49,085 nucleotides of DNA from an uncultured Neomegalonema sp. (lineage in GTDB: Bacteria; Pseudomonadota; Alphaproteobacteria; Rhodobacterales; Rhodobacteraceae). This document shows, piece after piece, positions 9,463-17,603 of the stretch (position 1 is the first letter of the stretch; every line of letters starts with the position of its first letter). Where the stretch lies: positions 1 through 49,085 of the forward strand of contig CAKZUT010000119.1 of assembly GCA_937922185.1 (NCBI GenBank), read 5' to 3'. The notes below the pieces were generated by a model. It did no database searches. It was not told the DNA's origin and saw only the letters and a list, made by a program, of their open reading frames with translations. Made by a program: the position numbers and the translations under genes.

Positions 9463-10272
9463 ATGACCGGTGAAACCTCCCCCGCCCCCCTGATGCAGGG
9501 AAAACGCGGCCTCGTGATGGGGGTGGCGAATGACCACTCTATCGCATGGGGCATCGCCCGCACGCTCGCGGCGCAGGGCGCGGAAATGGCCTTCACCTAT
9601 CAGGGTGACAGTTTCGGCAAGCGCGTGCGCCCTCTGGCGGAAAGCATCGGGTCGTCCCTCGTGCTGCCCGCCGATGTGCAGGATGCGGCCAGTCTCGATA
9701 CGGTTTTCGATACCCTTGCGCGGGAATGGGGATCGCTCGATTTCCTCGTCCATGCCATTGCCTATTCCGACAAGAACGAACTGAAGGGCCGCTACGTCAA
9801 AACGACCCGGACGAACTTCCTCAACACGATGGATATCTCGTGCTTCTCGCTGACCGATCTGGCCTGCCGGGCGCAATCCCTGATGACCGGGGGCGGCTCC
9901 ATTCTCACGCTGTCCTATCTCGGAGCCGAGCGGGTTCTGCCCAACTATAATGTCATGGGCGTGGCCAAGGCGGCGCTGGAGGCAAGCGTGCGATATCTCG
10001 CCGCCGATCTCGGGCCGGACGGTATCCGCGTCAACGCCGTCTCACCGGGTCCGATGCGGACGCTGGCCGGGTCCGCCGTCGGCTCCGCCCGTAAGGTCTA
10101 CGGTTTCAATGCCCGCAATGCACCGCTGCGCCGCACGGCGGCTCTCGATGAGGTCGGGGGGGCTGCGCTCTACCTGCTCTCCGACATCGGCGGCGGCACC
10201 ACGGGCGAGACGCTCTATGTCGATTGCGGTTATCACGCCATGGGAATGGTCGCGGAAGAGAACCTGGCCTGA
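9463..10272 (+). CDS. Enoyl-[acyl-carrier-protein] reductase FabI, divergent paralogue 1
   Basis: 269 residues from the ATG at 9463. A longer reading frame back to 9412 runs into the terminator, so I reject it. NADH-binding segment GKRGLVMGVANDHSIAWG; catalytic Y152, Y162 and K169 (YNVMGVAK) match the FabI Y-x6-K signature. It reduces trans-2-enoyl-ACP in fatty-acid elongation. A second FabI lies at 14893-15705 and looks closer to the housekeeping form (extra HYN and GMKAEDAP segments typical of alphaproteobacterial FabI). The two share motifs but differ clearly in sequence, so this is old duplication or transfer, not recent copying. Confidence 0.9.
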   Translation: MTGETSPAPLMQGKRGLVMGVANDHSIAWGIARTLAAQGAEMAFTYQGDSFGKRVRPLAESIGSSLVLPADVQDAASLDTVFDTLAREWGSLDFLVHAIAYSDKNELKGRYVKTTRTNFLNTMDISCFSLTDLACRAQSLMTGGGSILTLSYLGAERVLPNYNVMGVAKAALEASVRYLAADLGPDGIRVNAVSPGPMRTLAGSAVGSARKVYGFNARNAPLRRTAALDEVGGAALYLLSDIGGGTTGETLYVDCGYHAMGMVAEENLA

Positions 10273-10324
10273 GCCTGATTCGCGGGGAGTTGAGAATCGA
10301 GACGATTTCTGTTAGTTGTAATTT

Positions 10325-10351
10325 CGTGAATCCCCTGGGGGCAGGATCACG
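10325..10351 (+). promoter_or_regulatory. Imperfect hairpin in the 5' leader of the cold-shock gene
   Basis: CGTG at 10325-10328 pairs with CACG at 10348-10351, ATCC with GGAT, and C-run with G-run around a small loop, 20 bp before the csp ATG. Leaders of cold-shock mRNAs are often structured thermosensors; that role here is inference. Confidence 0.4.
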
Positions 10352-10371
10352 CAAACTGTTGGAGACGACTG

Positions 10372-10581
10372 ATGGCTACTGGTACCGTGAAATGGTTCAA
10401 CCCGACCAAGGGCTACGGGTTCATCGAACCGAGCGAAGGCGGCAAAGACGTATTCGTGCATATCTCTGCCGTGCAGAATGCCGGACTGACCGGCCTCGCC
10501 GATGGCCAGAAGATCAATTACGAGATCGAGACTGATCGTCAGGGGCGCAGTTCCGCAGGGGCGCTCGAACCGATTGACTGA
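10372..10581 (+). CDS. CspA-family cold-shock/RNA chaperone protein
   Basis: 69 residues, one cold-shock domain. RNP1 is KGYGFIE and RNP2 is VFVHIS, with aromatic residues in the standard places (MATGTVKWFN start). GGAG precedes the ATG. It binds single-stranded RNA/DNA in the cytoplasm and melts secondary structure. Monocistronic, with a 99-bp leader, ending 16 bp from the convergent heme peroxidase gene. Confidence 0.95.
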   Translation: MATGTVKWFNPTKGYGFIEPSEGGKDVFVHISAVQNAGLTGLADGQKINYEIETDRQGRSSAGALEPID

Positions 10582-10597
10582 CCGGTTCGGCTTGTAA

Positions 10598-12253
10598 TCA
10601 GGTCGCCACGATCTGCTTGCGGCGTATCAACATGGCCAGTGCGATGACGAACATCGCGAGAGGAACCGGCTCGTCCACCGCGCGGCGAGCCGCCGTGATA
10701 AACACGTTATCCTGAATCCATTCGATACCCGTATTGTCGCGGATAATGTCCGCGAGGCTGCGATCTGTGATCCATGACAGCATATCGCCCTCGAACATCC
10801 GTTCGTACCAGAAGCGGTCGCCGCTTCGCAGACGGTCGAACTGATCACCGATGATCGCCGCGTTCAGCGCGCCGACCAGCGCACCATCCTGGGGGGTCTC
10901 GATCAACGCGCCGAGAAACGGGTCGAAACCCTCCAGAGTATTCCCGTAGAGAGACGCCAGTTCAGCGGCAAGTACCGGATCATCCGTCAACTCACCCCAG
11001 GATTCGATGGGGTCCAGCCCATAGGCGGCGCGCAGCAGATTGTAATCGGCCAGCCCCGTATCGCGCCCTCGCGCAATATTGCGCGCCAGCAGATCGCTGT
11101 CCTCGCCATTGCCCGCATCCAGAAAGTTCCGCAATTCCGAGGACATGGCCGCATCCACGGCCATGGCGTCCTGCGCCGCCAGCCCCCGCAGCAGCGGGTC
11201 GGCACCGCCCGCTTCCAGAAATGTCTCCGGCGAGAAGAACCCGTCCCGCAGTTGCAGGTGCCCCTGCGCGATCGGATCGCCGTTCTCGGCGAGGCGTTCC
11301 AGCTCATCCGGGATCATCGAATGACAGAACCGGAAAGCGCAGGTCGAGAACTCCGTCGTCATGCCCGCATTCACGCTGGCATCATAGCCTCCGTATTCCC
11401 CCATCGCGTCATCGCCCAGAAGGTTAGGCAGCCATTCATTATAGGTGATCGCCTGAACCTGCGCGCCCACCAGGGACCGCGACTCCTGATACACCCGCTC
11501 TCCGGTCCAGTCCGGGTTGGCATCCGACAGCGTATCGGCAATGCGATTATGCTCTCTTGCCAGAACCGTATGCATCGTAATCAGTTGTTGCTGTTCATTG
11601 GCCCGGATATCTCCGGCCATGAAATTCCCATCCGCATCACGCGGCAGATTCCCGTCCGCATCGAGCAGCAGGCGCCCGGTCCCGTCATTGCTGCGACGGG
11701 CCGTCGCCGTGGCCTCGTCGGAGCCGTACACCATCGAGGCGTCCACATAGGCGCTGATCTCGTTGATCGGTGCGCCGTCCACCTGCAACACGCGATCAAC
11801 CGGCCCCATGTCCCCGCCGAGGGCAAGATTGCCACTGCCTGCGGCTTCACCGGTCAGGGTGATATCGTGGTCGATGAACTGGCCCCAGGCCCAGAACATG
11901 CTGCTCAGCCCCGCACTGCCCGTATCGTTCGGTGCGGAATCCAGCGTCGTTGAAACCGTGCGCGCGACGGGGCCGTCCGGGCGGGCCATCTCCTCGCCGG
12001 TCGTCGATGCTCCCGGCGCGGTCAGCAGCGCCGTGCCCGCCGATCCCCAGTCTTGATTTGTCTGATTATTTCCGCGCCCGGAATAACTGCGAAACTCGAT
12101 CCCATCGACCTCGATCGCCCCTGATGCGACCACCGTTCCCGTCGAACATCCGACAATCGCCCCCAGAGCATCGGTGCATAACGCCGTGGCGCGGGCGTCG
12201 GACACAGTGATTGCAGCAAAGGCAAGCCCCAGAAATACAGGAGTGCAGCGCAT
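10598..12253 (-). CDS. Secreted animal-type heme peroxidase with VPLPA/PEP-CTERM-like tail
   Basis: 551 residues with signal peptide (MRCTPVFLGLAFAAITVSDARA). Distal heme motif WGQFIDHDITLT (His129), TMHTVLAREHNRIAD helix, and proximal heme ligand His311 in FRFCHSM: the hallmarks of the An_peroxidase superfamily, so heme-dependent oxidation of halides or phenolics outside the cytoplasm. The C-terminus (from about residue 527) reads EPVPLAM, a hydrophobic helix, then IRRK: the tripartite layout of PEP-CTERM/VPLPA-CTERM sorting signals used with exosortase. Two DADGN repeats near 198-210 may bind calcium. GAGGA precedes the ATG. It is separated by 78 bp from the upstream minus-strand gene. Confidence 0.9.
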   Translation of the reverse strand: MRCTPVFLGLAFAAITVSDARATALCTDALGAIVGCSTGTVVASGAIEVDGIEFRSYSGRGNNQTNQDWGSAGTALLTAPGASTTGEEMARPDGPVARTVSTTLDSAPNDTGSAGLSSMFWAWGQFIDHDITLTGEAAGSGNLALGGDMGPVDRVLQVDGAPINEISAYVDASMVYGSDEATATARRSNDGTGRLLLDADGNLPRDADGNFMAGDIRANEQQQLITMHTVLAREHNRIADTLSDANPDWTGERVYQESRSLVGAQVQAITYNEWLPNLLGDDAMGEYGGYDASVNAGMTTEFSTCAFRFCHSMIPDELERLAENGDPIAQGHLQLRDGFFSPETFLEAGGADPLLRGLAAQDAMAVDAAMSSELRNFLDAGNGEDSDLLARNIARGRDTGLADYNLLRAAYGLDPIESWGELTDDPVLAAELASLYGNTLEGFDPFLGALIETPQDGALVGALNAAIIGDQFDRLRSGDRFWYERMFEGDMLSWITDRSLADIIRDNTGIEWIQDNVFITAARRAVDEPVPLAMFVIALAMLIRRKQIVAT

Positions 12254-12331
12254 GGGTATCCTCGCGAGATGAGATCACAAAAGTGAAATTATCATGCAAA
12301 GATCACGCGATTATGAACACGAGGAGTGATT

Positions 12332-13324
12332 TCAGGACGCGCGCAGGGACTCCCGCAAAGCTTTGATCCGGCTGAGGGCGGCATCTTCGCGAACCGTGGC
12401 ATCATCGCCTTTCGTCAGGGTTTCCCCCCAGGGATCATCCTCTGGCTTGACCTGATCGTCCCAGTCTTCCCAGCCATCGGAGACATCATCGAGATTGCGA
12501 TCCGCCGCCTCTTCCCGTGTTGCCAGGGTTGCGGGGGTGACCGCTGCCAGCGTCTGGTTTTCCTCACTGGGGCGCACCTTGTCAGATCTCCAGTCGGATT
12601 TGATCGAGGCTTTCAGCTTGTCGAGATTGGGCTTGCGCCATTTGGCCGTGTCCATTGTTTTGGGCGGAGTGGGCTGACGCTCTTCCTCGAAGATCGTGTC
12701 GAAATTTTCGGGCATTGTCTCCGTGAACTCGGCTTCCTGCGTCTCGGCGGTGTTCTCGTAGGGCATGGCATCGCCCGGCATCCGTCGCTGACCTGCTTCG
12801 CGCGACCGCGCATACACGCCGACGCCCGGACGATGACGCCGTGGCCGACGCTTGCCCCGGAACAGGGTCCATCCGACCAGCATCGCCAGACCGGCGAGTA
12901 TCAGGCCGAGAATACCGATCAGCCCCGCTGTCGGCAGACCGAGACTGGCCGCAACATCCGAAGCCGCCGCGCGCATCTTTGCCCAGACTCCCGTTGCCCG
13001 GTCCTGCGCGGCTGCCGCGCCCGATGTCGCCCCGTCACGGGCACGACCCAGCAGGCTGTTCGCCTCGCGGTCGAAAGATGATGCCCTGTCGCGCGCCTGT
13101 TCCTCGCTGTCATCGGCTGCGCTGGCCTTTGCGGTATCATTGCTGCGTTCGATCCGCACCCGTTCCTCGCTGAGTGGATCAATGAAATCCGAGGCCGTCT
13201 GCGCCAGACCGGCACTGCCCAGAAGCGCGCAGATCGCCGTTCCCAGCCCAAAAGCGCGAGACTGACGGATTGTTCCGGTCGCCGTCAAAGAGGCAATCTG
13301 TTCCCTGATGATCCGAAAATTCAT
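12332..13324 (-). CDS. Uncharacterised secreted/membrane-anchored protein with disordered acidic C-terminus
   Basis: 330 residues from the ATG at 13322-13324 (GGGGATAGG upstream); an open frame up to 13381 adds 19 residues without support. A signal-like hydrophobic segment (AFGLGTAICALLGSAGLAQ) comes first, then an Ala/Arg/Asp-rich helical stretch, one strong transmembrane helix (GLIGILGLILAGLAMLVGWTLF) followed by the basic stop-transfer RGKRRPRRHR, then about 130 acidic, Pro/Trp/Asp-rich residues with low-complexity character. I recognise no family. The topology suggests an extracytoplasmic stalk with a cytoplasmic tail. It may be cotranscribed with the peroxidase downstream. Confidence 0.75.
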   Translation of the reverse strand: MNFRIIREQIASLTATGTIRQSRAFGLGTAICALLGSAGLAQTASDFIDPLSEERVRIERSNDTAKASAADDSEEQARDRASSFDREANSLLGRARDGATSGAAAAQDRATGVWAKMRAAASDVAASLGLPTAGLIGILGLILAGLAMLVGWTLFRGKRRPRRHRPGVGVYARSREAGQRRMPGDAMPYENTAETQEAEFTETMPENFDTIFEEERQPTPPKTMDTAKWRKPNLDKLKASIKSDWRSDKVRPSEENQTLAAVTPATLATREEAADRNLDDVSDGWEDWDDQVKPEDDPWGETLTKGDDATVREDAALSRIKALRESLRAS

Positions 13325-13424
13325 GGTCCTATCCCCGCAATGTCCCATACCGGAACAATAAAATCCTATCGGGGCATTCATTACAAGTTGTAGGCCAGTT
13401 TCAGAATCATGCGGCTCCGGCCTC

Positions 13425-13619
13425 TCAACATCGTCGCCCCTGCCAGAAAGGACGCTTCGCCTCGTTCAGGGCATCCCGGCGTGTCAGTCCGATATCGGAC
13501 AGTTCCGCCGCGCTCATCTCGCGCAGTCTCTCGCGCTCCCGCGCAATGGCATATCTGTCGAGACCGTCCCGAAGGGCATCCCGCAGGATCAATGCAAACC
13601 AGTTATCACGGACAGCCAT
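13425..13619 (-). CDS. DUF1127 (YjiS-type) small protein
   Basis: 64 residues. The C-terminal motif LREMSAAELSDIGLTRRDA is the DUF1127 signature; the protein is basic and short as usual. ATG at 13619 with GGAG 6-7 bp upstream; the GTG at 13631 lies on the ribosome-binding site itself and is rejected. DUF1127 proteins have been linked to phosphate/carbon control and sRNA turnover in Agrobacterium and Rhodobacter. It is divergent from the LysR gene at 13750, a common pairing that suggests local control. Confidence 0.88.
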   Translation of the reverse strand: MAVRDNWFALILRDALRDGLDRYAIARERERLREMSAAELSDIGLTRRDALNEAKRPFWQGRRC

Positions 13620-13712
13620 CGTTATCTCCACAAACGTGAATGATTATGTTGTTTTTCATCACTTGACGGAATGACAGTGGCTTGCGATCTTCCATTATGA
13701 AAACGAATTGAT

Positions 13713-13729
13713 GTGATCCGATGCATCAC
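13713..13729. promoter_or_regulatory. Inverted repeat in the DUF1127/LysR intergenic region
   Basis: GTGAT at 13713-13717 and ATCAC at 13725-13729 form a perfect 5-bp inverted repeat with a 7-bp spacer, 20 bp before the LysR start. Related TCATCAC/GTGAATGA half-sites occur at 13636-13662 near the DUF1127 start. Plausible LysR operator; not proven. Confidence 0.35.
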
Positions 13730-13749
13730 GAATGAAGATTGGATGACCT

Positions 13750-14604
13750 GTGTATCGCAACCTTGATGTCGCCACGCTCCGCAGTCTTCTGGCCGTGATC
13801 GACACGGGGGGCGTCACTCGGGCGGCAAATCGCCTGCATCTCACGCAATCGGCGGTCTCCATGCAGATCAAGCGATTGGAGGATGCGCTGGATCTGACGC
13901 TTCTGAACCGCAGCGGTCGCGGCGTGACCCCGACGGCGGAGGGTGAGCAACTCGCCACCTATGCCCGCAAGATGGTCACGCTGAACGATGCCGTTGTCGA
14001 GCGCATGGTCGCGCCGCAATTCGAGGGTGAGGTGTCACTGGGCATTCCCTGTGACCTGATCTATCCGCACGGCCCGACGGTCCTTCGGCGTTTCGACAGG
14101 GACTTTCCCAGGGTCCATGTTCGTTTTGTCAGTTCCTACACAGCCAATCTGCTGGCCGATTTCCGTGCGGGAAAACTCGATGTGATCGTCACGACCGAGG
14201 ATCATCCGGACCCCGATGCGGAAACGATCAACGAATTGCCCCTGCAATGGTACGGGGCCGTTGGCGGGCGCGCATTCACCGGGCGTCCCCTGCGCTTTGC
14301 CTCCTCTGCACATTGCTCGTTTCGGCCCATCACGATCCGTGCGATGGAGGATGCGGGCATCGCGTGGGAGAATGGCGTTGTCACCGAAAACGATGATGCG
14401 GCCCTTGCCGCGACCAGTGCCGATATGTGCGTGACAACCCTGCTCGGCTGTGGCGAGGCCGTGCGGATCGAGCCGGTCCCGGCCAGCGCCCGATTGCCTG
14501 TCCTGCCTCAGATTTCCTGCAATCTCTATTGCGCTGACGAGACCCGGAACGCCGGTCTTGCGCGAGAACTTGCCCGCTATGTCAGGGATGCGTTCGCAGG
14601 GTAA
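13750..14604 (+). CDS. LysR-family transcriptional regulator
   Basis: 284 residues. N-terminal winged helix-turn-helix (residues about 5-65: TLRSLLAVIDTGGVTRAAN, LTQSAVSMQIKRLED), then a periplasmic-binding-like effector domain. GTG start at 13750 positions the HTH as in the family. Divergent from the DUF1127 gene with a 130-bp shared promoter region, so it likely regulates itself and DUF1127. Effector unknown. Confidence 0.92.
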   Translation: MYRNLDVATLRSLLAVIDTGGVTRAANRLHLTQSAVSMQIKRLEDALDLTLLNRSGRGVTPTAEGEQLATYARKMVTLNDAVVERMVAPQFEGEVSLGIPCDLIYPHGPTVLRRFDRDFPRVHVRFVSSYTANLLADFRAGKLDVIVTTEDHPDPDAETINELPLQWYGAVGGRAFTGRPLRFASSAHCSFRPITIRAMEDAGIAWENGVVTENDDAALAATSADMCVTTLLGCGEAVRIEPVPASARLPVLPQISCNLYCADETRNAGLARELARYVRDAFAG

Positions 14605-14607
14605 GGC

Positions 14608-14877
14608 TCAGATCCGCCCCTGCGCTTCCAGCACCGCATACAGATCGCGGGTGGCGGCGTCGTCGCCTGCTTCGAGGGCGTAGATATAGGCATGGGTCCG
14701 GTGAAAAGCCGCCCGTTCAGTATCGTCCTGCCAATAGGTCGCCGCCAGACGGTGCAGGGCACACAGCTCCCGCGCGTCACCGGATTCATGCAGGGTGGTC
14801 AGGGCCGAATGAAGCGCATCCCGCGTCGCCGCGCGCTCGCCCGCTTCCAGCAATTCGGCAATCGCGGTGGATCGCAT
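14608..14877 (-). CDS. Small uncharacterised helical protein downstream of fabI
   Basis: 89 residues, all-helical, Ala/Leu/His-rich; two helix pairs (LHESGDARELCALHRLAA and YALEAGDDAATRDLYAVL) resemble TPR-like turns. It starts 15 bp after the fabI paralogue 2 stop, so it is cotranscribed with it. It ends 3 bp from the convergent LysR gene. Family not recognised. Codon use matches neighbours. Confidence 0.65.
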   Translation of the reverse strand: MRSTAIAELLEAGERAATRDALHSALTTLHESGDARELCALHRLAATYWQDDTERAAFHRTHAYIYALEAGDDAATRDLYAVLEAQGRI

Positions 14878-14892
14878 TATTCTGTCGCCGTA

Positions 14893-15705
14893 TCAGGTGG
14901 TCGAGATATCCGGCGCATCCTCGGCCTTCATGCCGACGATATGGTAGCCGCAATCGACGTGATGCGTCTCGCCCGTCACGCCCGAGCTGAGGTCGCTGAC
15001 CAGATACAGACCGGCCCCTCCCACATCGTCCTGACTGACATTGCGGCGCAGCGGCGAATTATATTCGTTCCATTTCAGAATATAGCGGAAATCTCCGATC
15101 CCCGATGCCGCGAGCGTCTTCATCGGACCGGCGGAAAGGCTGTTCACCCGGATATTCTGCTTGCCGAGATCCATGGCGAGATAGCGCACACTGGCCTCCA
15201 GTGCGGCCTTGGCGACCCCCATGACATTATAATGGGGCATGACCCGCTCGGCCCCGTAATAGGTCAGGGTCAGCAGGCTGCCCCCGTCGGTCATCAGCTT
15301 TTCGGCCCGCTGAGCCACCGCCGTGAAGCTGTAGCAGGAGATATTCATCGTCTTGTCGAAATTATCCGAGGATGTTTCGACATAGCGTCCCGTCAGTTCC
15401 GCCTTGTCCGAGAACGCGATGGCATGGATCACGAAATCCAGACGTCCCCAATCCTTTTCCAGAGTCTCGAACACCGCATCGAGCGAGGCCATATCGGTTA
15501 CGTCGCAGGGAAGAACATGCTTCGAACCGACACTTTCAGCCAGTGGTCCCACACGCTTTTTCAGCGCATCGCCCTGATAGGTGAAGGCGAGTTCGGCCCC
15601 GTGATCCGCGCATTGCTTTGCAATGGCCCATGCGATGGAGCGGTTGTTGGCGACCCCCATGACGAGGCCGCGCTTGCCTTGCATGAGCTGTACTGGAGCT
15701 GTCAT
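14893..15705 (-). CDS. fabI: Enoyl-[acyl-carrier-protein] reductase FabI, paralogue 2 (probable housekeeping form)
   Basis: 270 residues. GKRGLVMGVANNRSIAWAIA cofactor segment; catalytic Y149, Y159 and K166 in TYYGAERVMPHYNVMGVAK. Final step of each type II fatty-acid elongation round, the target of triclosan-type inhibitors. Promoter-like boxes lie at 15790-15817. The 89-residue unknown follows in the same transcript. A second FabI is 4.6 kb away (9463-10272). Confidence 0.95.
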   Translation of the reverse strand: MTAPVQLMQGKRGLVMGVANNRSIAWAIAKQCADHGAELAFTYQGDALKKRVGPLAESVGSKHVLPCDVTDMASLDAVFETLEKDWGRLDFVIHAIAFSDKAELTGRYVETSSDNFDKTMNISCYSFTAVAQRAEKLMTDGGSLLTLTYYGAERVMPHYNVMGVAKAALEASVRYLAMDLGKQNIRVNSLSAGPMKTLAASGIGDFRYILKWNEYNSPLRRNVSQDDVGGAGLYLVSDLSSGVTGETHHVDCGYHIVGMKAEDAPDISTT

Positions 15706-15789
15706 CGGTGAGACCCGTATCGGGCGGCGGGGCCGCAGGCCCGTGCCGCATGTATCGCATCCGGGATCATCCCGGACAGTGTGCGTCGT

Positions 15790-15817
15790 ATCCTACACGC
15801 TGGGATATCAACGTCAA
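15790..15817 (-). promoter_or_regulatory. Sigma-70 type promoter upstream of fabI paralogue 2
   Basis: On the minus strand TTGACG (15812-15817), a 16-bp spacer and TAGGAT (15790-15795), about 85 bp before the fabI ATG and in the gap that follows the J-domain gene stop. Confidence 0.55.
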
Positions 15818-15865
15818 CGCACGGGTTCCGCAAACGGGCGGGATTCGGTCGGCTGAAGCGGCGGA

Positions 15866-16453
15866 TCAGGCCGCTTTCAAAACCTTGTTGATCAGCTTGT
15901 AGGCATTGTTGATCTCCGCAAGCCTCTCCGCCGCATAGGCGATCTTCTTGTCGGAGACGCCGAGGCCGCGCAGGCGGTCGGGGTGATATAGCTTCACGAG
16001 GCGGCGATATGTCCCCTGAAGTTCTTCGCGGGTGGCATATTCGCCGAGGCCGAGGATATCGAGCGCCTCATATTCCTCGTTCCGCGAGAAAGGCGAGGTC
16101 CGTTCGCCGGAGCGGTCGCGCGGATCGGCGGTGGTCTGCTCGGCCTCTGCCTGCTTATCCGTCTCGGCCTGTGTTCTGGCCCGCGTATCGGCGGTGCGGG
16201 CATCCTCCTCCTGACGGCGGCGACTGCTGGCGTCCAGCACTTCCGTGATACGCTTGACCGAACTGAGGCTGAGATATGTTTCCTCGCCTCCGTCCATCTC
16301 GAAATTCAGGAACCCGGAGGCCTGGGTTATGGTCGTCACGAAATCCGTACCGACCGGCACAAGAACGAATCCGCTGGACGTGTCGCCATCAATGTGGTCG
16401 ATCCGGGCCGCGTACTTTTTCGTAGCTCGCTTATAGGTCGTACTGGCGGACAT
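15866..16453 (-). CDS. J-domain (DnaJ-like) co-chaperone protein
   Basis: 195 residues. The N-terminal 75 residues form a unique domain; residues about 75-125 are charged and disordered; the C-terminal J domain (YEALDILGLGEYATREELQ to LINKVLKA) carries the invariant HPD in VKLYHPDRL, so it should stimulate a DnaK ATPase. The J domain at the C-terminus and lack of G/F or zinc regions make it a type III J-protein. Upstream of fabI paralogue 2 on the same strand, divergent from the MDR gene. Confidence 0.88.
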   Translation of the reverse strand: MSASTTYKRATKKYAARIDHIDGDTSSGFVLVPVGTDFVTTITQASGFLNFEMDGGEETYLSLSSVKRITEVLDASSRRRQEEDARTADTRARTQAETDKQAEAEQTTADPRDRSGERTSPFSRNEEYEALDILGLGEYATREELQGTYRRLVKLYHPDRLRGLGVSDKKIAYAAERLAEINNAYKLINKVLKAA

Positions 16454-16554
16454 CTGGTTCTCGAATGACGCAGGGATTTGTTTCCCGGTTAGACACCATA
16501 GGCTGCAATGGTAAAGGTCGGGTTTGCTGTGTGATTATAGAGGGATCTTTCGCC

Positions 16555-17556
16555 ATGGAACGCTGGACGATCCACCGGCCCGGAGCGCCCGCCAATCTGG
16601 TGCGTGAAGAGGTCGAACGCCCTGTGCCCCAACTCGGGGAAGCCCTGATCCGCGTTCTTGCCTGCGGCATCAACTTTTCCGATCTGTTGATGCTGAAGGG
16701 CACATACCAGTCCACTCCGCCTTTCCCGTTCGCCCCCGGTGGCGAGGTCTGCGGGATCGTCGAATCGGTGGGGGAGGGCAGTGACCCCGCCTATATGGGA
16801 AGCCGCGTCGTCGCCTATTGCGGCCATGGCGGGCTGTCGGAGGCCGTCATCGCCCCGCTTGCCGCCTGCGCGCCTGTGCCGGACGGCCTGGACCCCGTCA
16901 AGGCGGCGGCGATTCCCATCGCCTACGGATCGTCCGAACTGGCCCTTGCTCGCCGTGCGCGGTTGCAGCCCGGCGAATGGCTGCTTGTGGGCGGGGCGGG
17001 GGGCGGCATCGGACTGACCGCCATCGAGATCGGAATGCGGATGGGGGCGCGTGTCATTGCTCTGGCGCGCGGCCCCGCAAAGCGGGAAGCGGCGCTTGAA
17101 ATGGGAGCGGAATACGTCATCGATCCATCGGATTTACAGCTTTCCGGCTATGCCCTGCGCGACATGATTCTGGAATATACGCGCGGTGCCCGCATGGATG
17201 TCATCGTCGATCCGGTCGGTGGAGAACTGTCCCGTGCCATGATGCGGACCACGGCCTTCGAGGCCCGCGTGTTACCCTTGGGGTTCGCCAGCGGCGAGGT
17301 GCCGATCTTCAAGGCCAACCACCTGCTCGTCAAGAATGTGGATGTGATCGGATTCTGGTGGGGGGATTATTTTCCGAAGGCCCCCGATGCCGTGCGCGAA
17401 AGCCTGTCCCGCCTGCTCGGATGGGCCGCCGAGGGCACGATCAGGCCCTACGTCTCCGATACCATCCCCTTCGCCCGCGCCCCGGAAGCCCTCGATCTGC
17501 TCGCAGAACGAAAGGCAACCGGCAAGGTCGTGGTGTCACTGGAGCGATCCCGCTGA
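16555..17556 (+). CDS. Zinc-independent MDR family oxidoreductase (NADPH:quinone reductase-like)
   Basis: 333 residues from the ATG at 16555 (AGAGGGA upstream); the frame is open back to 16465 but the extra residues do not fit the family. GroES-like N-terminal domain (GEALIRVLACGINFSDLLM), nucleotide-binding motif VGGAGGGIGLTAIEIG and C-terminal TGKVVVSL. There is no zinc-ligand Cys/His set, so it belongs to the quinone oxidoreductase/crotonase-like MDR branch. NADPH-dependent reduction of enones or quinones in the cytoplasm. Physiological substrate unknown. Confidence 0.88.
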   Translation: MERWTIHRPGAPANLVREEVERPVPQLGEALIRVLACGINFSDLLMLKGTYQSTPPFPFAPGGEVCGIVESVGEGSDPAYMGSRVVAYCGHGGLSEAVIAPLAACAPVPDGLDPVKAAAIPIAYGSSELALARRARLQPGEWLLVGGAGGGIGLTAIEIGMRMGARVIALARGPAKREAALEMGAEYVIDPSDLQLSGYALRDMILEYTRGARMDVIVDPVGGELSRAMMRTTAFEARVLPLGFASGEVPIFKANHLLVKNVDVIGFWWGDYFPKAPDAVRESLSRLLGWAAEGTIRPYVSDTIPFARAPEALDLLAERKATGKVVVSLERSR

Positions 17557-17569
17557 CGAAGGCGGCCTT

Positions 17570-17587
17570 CCCCGCCCTGAAGCGGGG
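17570..17587. terminator. Hairpin between convergent genes (possible bidirectional terminator)
   Basis: CCCCGC at 17570-17575 pairs with GCGGGG at 17582-17587 around a 6-nt loop in the 47-bp gap between convergent genes. No T-run, so termination is a guess from position. Confidence 0.45.
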
Positions 17588-17603
17588 TCGGCGATGATGC
17601 GGC

